This document shows, one piece after another, positions 1-8,644 of a stretch of DNA of 64,000 bases. Within the stretch, counting starts at the first letter, position 1. Each line of letters begins with the position of its first letter. The notes beneath the pieces are model-generated. The model saw nothing but the letters and a program-made list of their open reading frames with translations. It was not told the DNA's origin and made no database searches. Origin of the DNA: Candidatus Alistipes faecigallinarum (GTDB taxonomy: Bacteria; Bacteroidota; Bacteroidia; Bacteroidales; Rikenellaceae); assembly GCA_019115605.1 (NCBI GenBank), contig DXDG01000022.1, positions 1 to 64,000 on the forward strand, written 5' to 3'. A program made the position numbers and the translations under genes.

Positions 1-366
1 TATATCCAAAAGTATGGCGCAAGGTTCTTCTCTATTGTCGGAGGATGTGTGGTATTGGCTGCATGGTTCTTGGCATTTTGGGGGAATTCCAGCTATGTGT
101 GGATGATAGTCGCTATCCTGTTGATTGATGCAGGAATGCAATGCATCCATCTGTCCAATCAGACCAGCGTGGTCGCCCTCGATGCATCCGCCATCAACCG
201 GGTCAATACCGTTTATATGACCATTTACTTCTTGGGCGGTTCTGCGGGCACTTTCGTTTCCGGTCTGTCCTGGCAACATTATGGATGGGCAGGCGTGGCT
301 TGGACGGGAATCGCTTTTACTGTGGCTTCCTTGCTTGTTAATTATTTCAAGCCTCAAACAACATAA
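1..366 (+). CDS. MFS transporter, C-terminal part (5' end outside window)
   Basis: The frame is open from base 1 and ends at TAA 364-366, leaving 121 residues of a membrane protein. Hydrophobic stretches near residues 9-27, 31-48, 73-91 and 95-114 look like the last transmembrane helices of a major facilitator transporter. The segment with SNQTSVVALD followed by a glycine-rich FLGGSAGTFVSGL helix resembles YnfM/NepI-type drug or sugar exporters. Substrate cannot be read from this fragment. The gene is visibly richer in A+T than everything after about base 600, unlike its neighbours. A strong terminator follows at once. Confidence 0.75.
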   Translation, partial: YIQKYGARFFSIVGGCVVLAAWFLAFWGNSSYVWMIVAILLIDAGMQCIHLSNQTSVVALDASAINRVNTVYMTIYFLGGSAGTFVSGLSWQHYGWAGVAWTGIAFTVASLLVNYFKPQTT

Positions 367-380
367 TGGTGGATACAAAA

Positions 381-429
381 CAGGCTGAAAGAATATTTGG
401 GATGATTCTTTCAGCCTGAATATTTTTTG
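381..429 (+). terminator. Intrinsic terminator of the MFS gene
   Basis: A perfect 14-bp inverted repeat (381-394 with 405-418) has a 10-base loop and is followed by a T run at 424-429. It lies 15 bases after the MFS stop codon. Confidence 0.9.
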
Positions 430-437
430 TACCTTTG
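430..437 (+). promoter_or_regulatory. Bacteroidetes-type -7 element TACCTTTG, no gene assigned
   Basis: TACCTTTG at 430-437 exactly matches the Bacteroidetes -7 consensus, directly after the T run of the MFS terminator. No good -33 box is seen because the terminator stem occupies that position. No convincing reading frame follows, so its product, if any, would be a non-coding RNA. Confidence 0.4.
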
Positions 438-600
438 CATCCGAAGAGTTACTTGAACAAGCAAAGCGATGCAGACCACGGCAATTGGAACGGTTGCCAA
501 CTCATTACCCGAAAACGAGGTAATTCATCTAACTCTCTTGATTTCAAAGGGGTATATCCTTTTTGCAGAATTACGAAATATATTTGAAAATCCGGTGAGC
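438..600 (+). other. Non-coding stretch, possible small RNA
   Basis: The gene-free interval 367-841 holds a terminator, a -7 element, this segment, a repeat and the lysA promoter. Here two short hairpins can be drawn: GGCAA/TTGCC at about 480-498 and TTACC/GGTAA at about 506-524. A second -7-like TATATTTG sits at 579-586. The reading frames through it run into low-complexity arginine/alanine-rich translations and look spurious. It could be a small RNA or the edge of a decayed element; neither is shown. Confidence 0.2.
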
Positions 601-640
601 GGCCCGCCGGGCCTCCGTTTTCGGGCGGGGCCGCGTGCGG

Positions 641-710
641 CCGCTCCCCGCTGCTTCTCGCTGCTTCTCGCTGCTTCTCGCTGCTCCCCGTCGCTCCCCG
701 CTGTTTCCCG
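641..710. repeat. Degenerate 10-bp tandem repeat (CTGCTTCTCG-like)
   Basis: Seven consecutive decamers of the form CTGCTTCTCG / CTGCTCCCCG occupy 641-710. Three of them (651-680) are identical. The repeat lies in a GC-rich gene-free stretch upstream of lysA, just after the composition changes. Confidence 0.85.
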
Positions 711-779
711 CCACCGGCCCGTCGGGCGCCCGCCCCGCCCTGTCGCATCGGGATGTGCCGTCGCGTTTTCCGCGCCGAA

Positions 780-811
780 TTTGTCTTTTCGGTTTCCATG
801 CGTTATATTTG
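780..811 (+). promoter_or_regulatory. lysA promoter (-33 TTTG, -7 TATATTTG)
   Basis: TTTG at 780-783 and TATATTTG at 804-811 are separated by 20 bases, the ideal spacing for a Bacteroidetes primary-sigma promoter. The lysA start codon is 31 bases downstream. Confidence 0.8.
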
Positions 812-841
812 CCGTCCAAAGGTTAGTAAAGTCAGAAAATC

Positions 842-1999
842 ATGTTGAGCAGACACATCGCATCCAAACTCCGGGGGCTCGAAACGCCCTTCTATCTCTA
901 CGATACGGCGCTTCTGCGCCAGACCCTTGAAAGCGTCGTCGCCGAGGCGGGCAAGTTCGGCTACAAGGTCCACTACGCCATCAAGGCCAACTACGACGAC
1001 CACCTGCTTGCGATCATCCGCGAATACGGGCTGGGCATCGACTGCGCTTCGGGCAACGAGCTGCGCAAGGCCGTCGAGGCGGGTTTCGCACCCGAAGGCA
1101 TCGTCTATGCCGGTGTGGGCAAGCGCGACAAGGAGCTGCGCTACGCTATCGGGCAGGGGATCATGGCGATCAACTGCGAGTCGATCGAGGAGCTGGAGGT
1201 GGTGAACGCTCTTGCGGCCGAGGCAGGCCGCACGGCGGACGTCGCGCTGCGTATCAATCCCGATATCGACCCCCGTACGAACCACTGCATTGATACGGGC
1301 CAGGCCGACAGCAAGTTCGGCATCTCCTACGAGGAGGTGCTCGCCCATGCCGAGTGGATCAAGACGCTCGACCATCTGAACATCGTCGGCGTGCACCTGC
1401 ACATCGGTTCGCAGATCCGCGAGCTGCATGTCTTCGAGAACATGTGCCGCAAGGTCAATGTCATCGTCGCCAACCTCGAGCGTCTGGGCTTCACGTTCCG
1501 CTTCGTCGATGTCGGCGGCGGCCTGGGCGTCAATTACGACGTTCCGGAGAACGAGCCGATCCCCAACTTCGCGTCGCTCTTCTCGATCGTGCACAACCAC
1601 CTCGACGTGGGCGGCAAGGAGGTGCACTTCGAGTTCGGCCGTTCGATCGTCGCCGAATGCGGCGAGCTCATCACGCGGGTGCTCTTCAACAAGACTACGG
1701 CGACGGGCCGCAAGCTGGTGATCGTCGATGCGTCGATGACCGAGCTGATTCGTCCGGCACTCTACGGCTCGTACCACAACATCGAGAACATCACCTCCGA
1801 GGATGAGGCCTTCGACAAATACACCGTCGTGGGTACGGCCTGCGAATCGACCGACGTTTTCGACGAGAACGTGGGCCTGCGCAAGACGCGCCGCGGCGAC
1901 CTGCTGTCGATCAAGTCCGCCGGAGCCTACGGCATGTCGATGGCTTCGCGCTACAATCTTCACGACCTCCCGGGCGCCGTATATAGCGACGAGCTGTAG
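842..1999 (+). CDS. lysA: Diaminopimelate decarboxylase
   Basis: This PLP enzyme decarboxylates meso-diaminopimelate to L-lysine, the last step of lysine synthesis. The 385-residue protein has the alanine-racemase-type barrel followed by a beta domain. The PLP lysine is K48 in VHYAIKANYDD. HLHIGSQI, the glycine-rich DVGGGLGVNY loop and the C-terminal CESTDVF and GAYGMSMASRYN motifs are all present. ATG 842 fits the promoter at 780-811. An EamA transporter starts 5 bases after the stop and is probably co-transcribed. Length is slightly below the usual 400-420 but nothing essential is missing. Confidence 0.93.
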   Translation: MLSRHIASKLRGLETPFYLYDTALLRQTLESVVAEAGKFGYKVHYAIKANYDDHLLAIIREYGLGIDCASGNELRKAVEAGFAPEGIVYAGVGKRDKELRYAIGQGIMAINCESIEELEVVNALAAEAGRTADVALRINPDIDPRTNHCIDTGQADSKFGISYEEVLAHAEWIKTLDHLNIVGVHLHIGSQIRELHVFENMCRKVNVIVANLERLGFTFRFVDVGGGLGVNYDVPENEPIPNFASLFSIVHNHLDVGGKEVHFEFGRSIVAECGELITRVLFNKTTATGRKLVIVDASMTELIRPALYGSYHNIENITSEDEAFDKYTVVGTACESTDVFDENVGLRKTRRGDLLSIKSAGAYGMSMASRYNLHDLPGAVYSDEL

Positions 2000-2004
2000 T
2001 CCGT

Positions 2005-2901
2005 ATGTGGCTCTCGCTCGCCTTTCTTTCGGCCGCGCTGCTCGGCCTCTATGACGTTGCGAAGAAACGCTCGCTCACCGGCAATGCCGTCATGCCGGTG
2101 CTGCTGCTCAACACGCTCTTCTCGTCGCTGATCTTCCTGCCGACGATCCTCTCCGCGGAGTTCGGCCTCGGGTGGTTCGACGCTACCCCGCTGGCCTCCG
2201 CTCCGGGTACCGCGCAGGCGCACCTGCTGGTGCTGGTCAAGTCGTCGATCGTCCTCGTGTCGTGGATCTTCGGCTACTTCGGCATGAAGCACCTGCCGAT
2301 CACGATTGTCGGGCCGATCAACGCCACGCGTCCGGTGCTGGTGCTGCTGGGCGCCCTGCTCCTCTTCGGCGAGCGGCTCAACGCCTGGCAGTGGACCGGC
2401 GTGCTGCTGGCCCTCGCCTCGCTTGTGCTTCTGAGCCGTTCGGGACGCCGCGAAGGGGTCGATTTCCGCCACAACGTCTGGATCCTCTGCCTGGCCGTCG
2501 CCGCCGTTACGGGTGCCGCGAGCGGTCTTTATGACAAGTACATCATGTCGCGCCTCGACGCGGCCTTCGTGCAGAGCTGGTACAACCTCTACCAGCTGGG
2601 CATGATGACGGTCGTGACGGCGCTGCTCTGGTGGCCCCGGCGTCGGGAATCACCCTTTCACTGGTGCTGGTCGATTCCGCTGATCTCGATCTTTCTGTCG
2701 GCGGCCGATTTCGCCTACTTCTGCGCCCTGCGCGAGGAGGGGGCGCTGATTGCCGTCGTCTCGATGGTCCGCCGGGGTTCGGTCATCGTCTCGTTCCTCT
2801 GCGGGGCGCTGCTCTTCCACGAACGCAACCTGCGCTCGAAGGCCGTCGATCTGGCGCTGATCCTCGTCGGCATGTTCTTCCTCTGGCTGGGATCGCGGTA
2901 A
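2005..2901 (+). CDS. EamA/DMT-family transporter
   Basis: This 298-residue inner-membrane protein has about ten hydrophobic segments in two similar halves, the drug/metabolite transporter pattern. The first half has TIVGPINATRPVLVLLGALLLFGE and the second has a comparable REEGALIAVVSMVRRGSVIVSF segment, both typical EamA helices. It follows lysA by 5 bases, so a role in moving an amino acid or a related metabolite is possible, but that is inference from position only. A stretch of about 140 bases with the pheT promoter follows. Confidence 0.85.
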   Translation: MWLSLAFLSAALLGLYDVAKKRSLTGNAVMPVLLLNTLFSSLIFLPTILSAEFGLGWFDATPLASAPGTAQAHLLVLVKSSIVLVSWIFGYFGMKHLPITIVGPINATRPVLVLLGALLLFGERLNAWQWTGVLLALASLVLLSRSGRREGVDFRHNVWILCLAVAAVTGAASGLYDKYIMSRLDAAFVQSWYNLYQLGMMTVVTALLWWPRRRESPFHWCWSIPLISIFLSAADFAYFCALREEGALIAVVSMVRRGSVIVSFLCGALLFHERNLRSKAVDLALILVGMFFLWLGSR

Positions 2902-2996
2902 CGGTCCGGGAAGAGGCTTCGGGACGCAAATTCCCTTTTTTGCCCAGCGAGCATCTTTTCCGGGGTGCGAAAGCACCTATTTTCGGCGAAAATTTG

Positions 2997-3004
2997 TACC
3001 TTTG
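2997..3004 (+). promoter_or_regulatory. pheT promoter -7 element TACCTTTG
   Basis: A perfect -7 consensus lies 35 bases upstream of the pheT start codon, inside a locally AT-rich stretch. Confidence 0.75.
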
Positions 3005-3039
3005 TTCGATTTTAGCAACAGATCAAACAACAACGTGAT

Positions 3040-5505
3040 ATGAACATTTCGTATAATTGGCTCAAACGCTACCTCCCGACCGATCTTTCGGCCGAGGAGA
3101 TCGCCCGCATCCTCACGGACATCGGCCTCGAAGTCGAGGGTTTCGAGAAGATCGAGACCATCCGCGGCGGACTGCAGGGCGTCGTCGTGGCCGAAGTGAA
3201 AACCTGCACGGACCATCCCGATTCGGACCACCTGCACGTTACCACGGTGGATGTCGGCTCCGGGGAGCCGCTGCAGATCGTCTGCGGCGCGGCAAACTGC
3301 CGGGCCGGCATGAAGACGCTCTGCGCCACGGTTGGTTCGGTGCTCTACCCCAACGGCGGTGAGGAGGAGTTCAAGATCAAGCGGTCGAAGATCCGCGGCG
3401 TCGAGTCGCTGGGCATGCTCTGTGCCGAGGACGAGCTGGGCGTCGGAGCTTCGCATGCGGGCATCATGGAGCTCCCGGCGGATGCTCCCGTGGGCATGCC
3501 GGCCAAGGAGTACCTGCACGTTGAGGACGACTACCTGATCCAGATCGGTCTGACTCCGAACCGCGTCGACGCCGCCTCGCATATCGGCGTGGCGCGCGAC
3601 CTGGCGGCCTATCTGCGCAGCCGCGGCGAGCGGATCGAGGTCCGCTGGCCCGATGTCTCGGCCTTTGCGCCCGATACGCACGATGCTCCGGTCGAGATCC
3701 GCGTGGAGAATGCCGAGGCAGCCCCCCGCTATGCGGGCGTTACGGTTACGGGCTGCAAGATCGGCCCTTCGCCCGAGTGGATGCAGAACTGCCTGCGTGC
3801 TGCCGGCATCAACCCCAAGAACAATCTGGTCGACATCACCAACTTCGTGCTTTTCGAGTTGGGACAGCCCCTGCACGCCTTCGACCTGGCGAAGATCGAG
3901 GGCCGCACGGTTGTGGTCCGCACGGTGGCCGACGGCACTCCCTTCGTAACGTTGGACGGCGTGGAGCGCAAGCTCACGTCGCAGGATCTGATGATCTGCT
4001 CGGCCGAGCGTCCGATGTGCCTTGCCGGCGTCTTCGGCGGTCTGGATTCGGGTATCAGCGACACGACGACCGACGTCTTCATCGAGAGCGCCTATTTCAA
4101 TCCCGTCTGGGTGCGCAAGACGGCCAAGCGCTTCGGTCTGAACACCGATTCGTCGTTCCGTTTCGAGCGCGGCGTGGATCCCAATCTGCAGGTCTATGCC
4201 GCCAAGCGTGCCGCCCTGCTCATGAAGGAGCTGGCCGGGGGTACGATCGCGAGCGACATTACGGACATCTACCCCGCACCGATCGGCGACTTTGTCTTCG
4301 ACGTTTCGCTGTGCCGCATCAACGCTCTGATCGGCAAGGAGATTCCCGAAGCAACGGTGCGCGAGATCCTCGCCGCCCTCGAAGTGAAGATCCTCGCGGA
4401 GAAGGGCGACGTGCTGACCGTGGCCGTTCCGCCCTATCGGGTCGACGTGCAGCGTGAGGCCGATCTGGTGGAGGATATCCTCCGCATCTACGGATACAAC
4501 AACGTCGAGCTTCCGACGCATGTGCGTTCGACGCTCTCCTATGCGCCGCGCCCCGATCGCAACCGCCTGGTGAATCTTGCCGCCGATTTCCTGACAGCCA
4601 ACGGATTTGCCGAGATCATGTCCAACTCGCTCACCAGGGGAGCCTACTACGAGGGCCTCACCTCCTGCCCTGCGGAGCGCTGCGTGCGCATTATCAACCC
4701 CTTGAGCTCCGATCTGAACGTACTGCGCCAGACCCTTCTTTTCAACATGCTCGAGGCCATGGCGCTCAATATCAACCACAAGAACGGCGACCTGAAGCTC
4801 TATGAGTTCGGCAACTGCTACTTCTACGACGAGGCAAAGCGTCAGGAGGCGGACCATCTGGCCGCCTACTCCGAGGAGTACCGTCTGGCAATTGCCGTGA
4901 CGGGTGTCGCCACGCCGCAGTCGTGGAACGTGAAGCCTGAGAAGGCCTCGTTCTTCACGCTGCGTGCCGTAGCCGAGAAGCTGCTCCGCCGCTTCGGCAT
5001 TGACATCTACGCCCTGCAGACGGAGACGCTCGAAAGCGACCTCTTTTCCGAGGGCCTTACGATGGCGCTCAACGGCAAGGAGCTGCTGCGCATCGGTTCC
5101 GTGGCCCCGAATATCCGCCGCCGGGTCGATGTCAAGCAGGAGGTCTATTCCCTTGAGATGAACTTCGACGCGCTGGTGCGCTCGACCAAAAAGCATCGTA
5201 TTACGGCTGTGGAACTCTCGAAGTTCCCCGAGGTGAAGCGCGACCTGGCCCTGCTCGTGGACAAGTCGGTAACCTTCTCGGCATTGCGCGACGTAGCCTT
5301 CGCCACCGAGCGCAAGCTGCTGCGCAGCGTCTCGCTCTTCGACGTGTACGAAGGCGACAAGCTCCCCGCGGGCAAGAAGTCCTACGCCTTGAGCTTCGTG
5401 CTCGAGGACAAGACCCGCACGCTGGACGAGAAGACCATCGAGCGCGTGATGACGAATCTGGTCAAGCAGTTCGAACAGCGCTGCGGCGCCGAGGTCCGCT
5501 CGTGA
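3040..5505 (+). CDS. pheT: Phenylalanine--tRNA ligase beta subunit
   Basis: This is the large subunit of the alpha2-beta2 enzyme that charges tRNA-Phe. The 821 residues give the full domain order. An N-terminal tRNA-binding OB fold (about 40-155) contains HPDSDHLHV. B3/B4 editing domains contain NNLVDITNFVLFELGQPLHAFD and SSFRFERGVDP. The B5 domain lies near 410-480, a catalytic-like core contains NPLSSDLNVLRQTLL, and the C-terminal ferredoxin-fold anticodon-binding domain has FPEVKRDLALLVDKSVTF. No pheS is in the window. The gene has its own promoter and is closed by a strong hairpin. Confidence 0.97.
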   Translation: MNISYNWLKRYLPTDLSAEEIARILTDIGLEVEGFEKIETIRGGLQGVVVAEVKTCTDHPDSDHLHVTTVDVGSGEPLQIVCGAANCRAGMKTLCATVGSVLYPNGGEEEFKIKRSKIRGVESLGMLCAEDELGVGASHAGIMELPADAPVGMPAKEYLHVEDDYLIQIGLTPNRVDAASHIGVARDLAAYLRSRGERIEVRWPDVSAFAPDTHDAPVEIRVENAEAAPRYAGVTVTGCKIGPSPEWMQNCLRAAGINPKNNLVDITNFVLFELGQPLHAFDLAKIEGRTVVVRTVADGTPFVTLDGVERKLTSQDLMICSAERPMCLAGVFGGLDSGISDTTTDVFIESAYFNPVWVRKTAKRFGLNTDSSFRFERGVDPNLQVYAAKRAALLMKELAGGTIASDITDIYPAPIGDFVFDVSLCRINALIGKEIPEATVREILAALEVKILAEKGDVLTVAVPPYRVDVQREADLVEDILRIYGYNNVELPTHVRSTLSYAPRPDRNRLVNLAADFLTANGFAEIMSNSLTRGAYYEGLTSCPAERCVRIINPLSSDLNVLRQTLLFNMLEAMALNINHKNGDLKLYEFGNCYFYDEAKRQEADHLAAYSEEYRLAIAVTGVATPQSWNVKPEKASFFTLRAVAEKLLRRFGIDIYALQTETLESDLFSEGLTMALNGKELLRIGSVAPNIRRRVDVKQEVYSLEMNFDALVRSTKKHRITAVELSKFPEVKRDLALLVDKSVTFSALRDVAFATERKLLRSVSLFDVYEGDKLPAGKKSYALSFVLEDKTRTLDEKTIERVMTNLVKQFEQRCGAEVRS

Positions 5506-5530
5506 TCCGGCCGCATACTTCCGATCGTGC

Positions 5531-5565
5531 AAAACGGCTGCTGTCGCAGGACAGCAGCCGTTTTT
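5531..5565. terminator. Bidirectional terminator between pheT and the GH20 gene
   Basis: The stem AAAACGGCTGCTGTC / GACAGCAGCCGTTTT surrounds a four-base loop, with A and T runs at its ends. It can stop both pheT (+) and the convergent hexosaminidase gene (-). Confidence 0.9.
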
Positions 5566-5581
5566 CGTCTCCCGGATCAGG

Positions 5582-7741
5582 CTACAGCGCCGGCTTGATC
5601 TCCGGGGGCATGATGACAACCATCGGCGTGCCGTTGCCGTCCGAGGTGCAGATCAGCCGCACGGCCTTCACCGGGCGCTCGGGGTGGAGCGTGATGGCTC
5701 CCACGTCGAGATCGCCGGCGCGCTCGAACGTCCGGCCGTCGTACGACACTTCGGCGTATCCGGTCAGGAACTGCATCTTCGGCAGGTGGCTGTATCCCGT
5801 GCGGAGCACCATTTCGCGGCACGTTACGGGCTCTGCGAAGGTGTAGAGCACCCAGTCGCCGTTGCGGCCCGCACGGGTCGTATAGGCATATCCCTTATAG
5901 GTATCGACATTCGAGAAGGGCAGCTTTCCGTCTTCGGGCAGCGAGCTGGTGAGCTTCACGGCGGGGCGGATCATCCGGTAGTAGGACCCGTCGGCGGCAT
6001 AGGGGCTGCGGCCCGTGCCCAGCACCGAGTAGAAACGGTAGAGCTGCGGCCGGTCGGTCTTCACCGGGCCCGTATACACCTGCTCCTCTTCGGGGCGGTC
6101 GTCGCGCACATAGCGGATCTCGGCGCCGTCGTCGGTCGTGGCGGTCAGCTGTCCTGCGGCATAGCTTACGCGCGGCGGGAAGAGACGGTAGCGGATGCCC
6201 ATGGCCGTCATGCGGGGATAGTGCTCCTCGCGCAGCTCCCTGTAATAGGCCTCCCAGCCCTCCTTGTTGCCGCTCCAGGCCAGACGGGCCACGGCGCAGA
6301 GGCGCGGGAAGAGCATTGCGTCGAGGTAATCGGGCTGCTCGGGATGGTTCGCAATGTAGATTTCGCTCCAGAAGGCGCCCTGCAGGCCGATGACATTACG
6401 CATCTGCTCCTCGCTGAAACCGGCCTTTTCGAAATCAAAGGAATAGACCTTCTCGGTGTCGAACACGCCGGCCCAGGTGTGCCCGGTCTCGTGCTGCGAC
6501 TGGCGCATGTCGAAATAGAAGTATTCGCCGGGCATGACGATCGTCTGATAACCCTTGGCCGTAGCGTCGAGGCAGGCTTTCGTGCTCTCCCAGGCGTGTA
6601 CGCGACTGTCGCGCGAGAAGGCTCCGGTGCGTACGGCCTCGTTCCATACGGCCGGGCGTTTGCCGTGCTGCCGCAGGATGTCGGATACGCGCTCCAGGAA
6701 GAGGTCTTCGAGCTGATGGGGATCGGTCATCCCCTTCTGTTGCATGAGCGCCTGACAATCGGGACAGTGCTGCCACTGCGACATGTTCACCTCGTCGCCG
6801 CCGATGTGGATATATTCCGAGGGGAAGAGCGTGCAGATCTCACCCAGAATATCCTCCAGCAGCGCGTAGTTCTCCTCGCGGGCCACGCACCAGGCGTTGC
6901 GGTAGTCGTATCCGGCCGTCGCTGTCGTATCGGGTGCGTAGTTGCAGCGGATCTCGGGGTGTACGGCACCGATCGTACGGCTGTGGCCCGGAAGGTCGAT
7001 CTCGGGGATCACCTCGATGTTGCGGACCGCGGCATAGCGGATGATCTCGCGCATCTCGTCCTGCGTGTAGTAGCCGCCGTACTTCTCGTCCCACTTGCCG
7101 TAGAGGGCCTTTACGGGCGAGTCGCCGCCGCGGAAGCCGCCGATTTCGGCCAGCTCGGGATGCGACTTGATCTCGATGCGCCACCCTTCGTCATCCGTAA
7201 GATGGATGTGGAACTTGTTGATGTTGTGATAGGACAGCAGGTCTATATAACGTTTCACTTCATCCGCGTCGATCCACGTGCGGGCCACGTCGAGCATCAT
7301 GCCGCGGAATGCGAAGCGCGGGGCATCCTCAATCTTCGCACATGCAAGCTCGGTTCCGGCTGGAATGCCCGTTTTGGCGTAGACCTCGGGGGGCAGCAGG
7401 CGGAAGAGGGCCTGTAGGCCGTTGAATGCTCCGCCGTAGTCGCTGCTGCGGATGGCAATGTGGTCCGGAGTGATCTCCAGCCGGTAACCTTCGGCCGGAA
7501 TCTCGTCATTGGCGTCGAGAACCAGCGTGATGCAACTCTCTCCCGACAGCTCCTGCTCGACGGGACATCCGAGGTACGGGGCTGCGTAGTCGGCCAGCCG
7601 TTGCAGCTCCTCGTCGGCCGCCAGCGTTGTTTTTCCGGAGAATGTGAAGCTCCCCTTCAGGGGTGTTTGACGTCCTCCGCCGGGTTGCGCGGAGGCGGTG
7701 AGAGCGGACAGAAGAAGCGCCGCCAAAATGGATCGTTTCAT
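5582..7741 (-). CDS. Secreted beta-N-acetylhexosaminidase, GH20
   Basis: This exo-hydrolase releases terminal beta-GlcNAc/GalNAc from glycans. The 719 residues begin with a signal peptide (MKRSILAALLLSALTASAQ). A GH20b domain (about 40-150) and the catalytic barrel (about 155-500) follow. The acid pair is D316-E317 in IHIGGDEV, and LTDDEGWRIEIKSHPEL and EIDLPGHS are further family motifs. The C-terminal 200 residues hold a chitobiase-C-like segment and a beta-sandwich resembling F5/8-type binding modules (TYKGYAYTTRAGRNGDWVLY). ATG 7741 was chosen because it begins the signal peptide and follows a -7 element. It is likely periplasmic and involved in mucin or host glycan scavenging (family knowledge). 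Confidence 0.92.
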   Translation of the reverse strand: MKRSILAALLLSALTASAQPGGGRQTPLKGSFTFSGKTTLAADEELQRLADYAAPYLGCPVEQELSGESCITLVLDANDEIPAEGYRLEITPDHIAIRSSDYGGAFNGLQALFRLLPPEVYAKTGIPAGTELACAKIEDAPRFAFRGMMLDVARTWIDADEVKRYIDLLSYHNINKFHIHLTDDEGWRIEIKSHPELAEIGGFRGGDSPVKALYGKWDEKYGGYYTQDEMREIIRYAAVRNIEVIPEIDLPGHSRTIGAVHPEIRCNYAPDTTATAGYDYRNAWCVAREENYALLEDILGEICTLFPSEYIHIGGDEVNMSQWQHCPDCQALMQQKGMTDPHQLEDLFLERVSDILRQHGKRPAVWNEAVRTGAFSRDSRVHAWESTKACLDATAKGYQTIVMPGEYFYFDMRQSQHETGHTWAGVFDTEKVYSFDFEKAGFSEEQMRNVIGLQGAFWSEIYIANHPEQPDYLDAMLFPRLCAVARLAWSGNKEGWEAYYRELREEHYPRMTAMGIRYRLFPPRVSYAAGQLTATTDDGAEIRYVRDDRPEEEQVYTGPVKTDRPQLYRFYSVLGTGRSPYAADGSYYRMIRPAVKLTSSLPEDGKLPFSNVDTYKGYAYTTRAGRNGDWVLYTFAEPVTCREMVLRTGYSHLPKMQFLTGYAEVSYDGRTFERAGDLDVGAITLHPERPVKAVRLICTSDGNGTPMVVIMPPEIKPAL

Positions 7742-7766
7742 CGAAGCAATGGAATTTTGTGGGGTA

Positions 7767-7774
7767 CAAAGATA
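7767..7774 (-). promoter_or_regulatory. Promoter -7 of the GH20 gene (TATCTTTG)
   Basis: On the minus strand TATCTTTG ends 25 bases before the GH20 start codon. It lies 20 bases from the divergent mazG -7 element, so the two promoters overlap face to back. Confidence 0.75.
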
Positions 7775-7794
7775 AAATTTTTCCGTCGTTTTGC

Positions 7795-7802
7795 TACCTT
7801 TG
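7795..7802 (+). promoter_or_regulatory. Promoter -7 of the mazG operon (TACCTTTG)
   Basis: The perfect -7 consensus ends 25 bases before the mazG ATG. It should drive mazG, the carbonic-anhydrase-like gene and possibly the two-component pair. Confidence 0.75.
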
Positions 7803-7827
7803 CGGTAAAAATAAGCCACAATGTCGT

Positions 7828-8610
7828 ATGGAAGATAAACGTTTGGAGGCGACGGCGCGTCTGCTCGAGGTGATGAACACGCTCCGCCGCGAATGCCCGT
7901 GGGATCGCGAGCAGACCTTCGATTCGCTGCGCAGCAACACGATCGAGGAGACCTATGAACTGGCCGATGCCATCACGGCCCACAACATGGAGGGCATCAA
8001 GGAGGAGCTGGGCGACCTGCTGCTGCATGTGGTCTTCTACTCGAAACTGGGTGAGGAAGAGGGAGCCTTCGATTTCGCCGATGTGGCCAATGCCCTGTGC
8101 GACAAATTGATCTATCGCCATCCTCATGTCTACGGCGATATCCATGCCAACACGCCGGCCGAAGTCATGGCCAACTGGGAGGCGCTGAAGCTCCGCAAGA
8201 AGAACCGCAAGAGCGGCACGCTCGGCGGGGTTCCGCGGTCGCTGCCGGCGCTGGTCAAGGCCTACCGTGTCGGTGAGAAGGCTGCCGGTACGGGTTTCGA
8301 CTGGAAGCATAAGGAGGATGTCTGGGAGAAGGTCCGCGAGGAGCTTTCAGAGGTCGAGGCCGAGATGAAGTCGGGGCGCAAGGCCGACCTCGAAGGCGAG
8401 TTCGGCGATCTGTTCTTCGCCCTCGTGAATGCCGCGCGCCTCTATGGCGTGGATCCCGAATCGGCATTGGCCCGGACCAATGAGAAGTTCATCCGCCGCT
8501 TCAACTACATGGAGGAACATGCTGCTGCACAGGGACGTGCGCTGCATGATATGACCCTCGACGAGATGGAGGCCCTCTGGCAGCAGGCCAAACAGGAGGA
8601 GGCTCACTGA
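7828..8610 (+). CDS. mazG: Nucleoside triphosphate pyrophosphohydrolase MazG
   Basis: This enzyme hydrolyses (d)NTPs to NMP and pyrophosphate, a house-cleaning activity that can also lower (p)ppGpp. The 260 residues hold two tandem MazG helical domains. The N-terminal one has NTIEETYELADAI followed by EELGDLLLHVVFYSKLGEE. The C-terminal one has REELSEVEAEM and EGEFGDLFFALVNAARL. Both keep the acidic Mg-binding residues. ATG 7828 (MEDKRLEATARL) matches the usual family N-terminus and the promoter position. An upstream in-frame start would lie in the promoter. A 34-base gap separates it from the next gene. Confidence 0.95.
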   Translation: MEDKRLEATARLLEVMNTLRRECPWDREQTFDSLRSNTIEETYELADAITAHNMEGIKEELGDLLLHVVFYSKLGEEEGAFDFADVANALCDKLIYRHPHVYGDIHANTPAEVMANWEALKLRKKNRKSGTLGGVPRSLPALVKAYRVGEKAAGTGFDWKHKEDVWEKVREELSEVEAEMKSGRKADLEGEFGDLFFALVNAARLYGVDPESALARTNEKFIRRFNYMEEHAAAQGRALHDMTLDEMEALWQQAKQEEAH

Positions 8611-8644
8611 ATATACGTAACCAAGGAAAAACGAGAATAGACTT

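Noticed and set aside
2977..5619. 880-codon minus-strand open frame opposite pheT
   Set aside because: It is an antisense frame opened by high GC third positions. Its translation is rich in His, Arg and Val with no domain, and pheT is fully accounted for.
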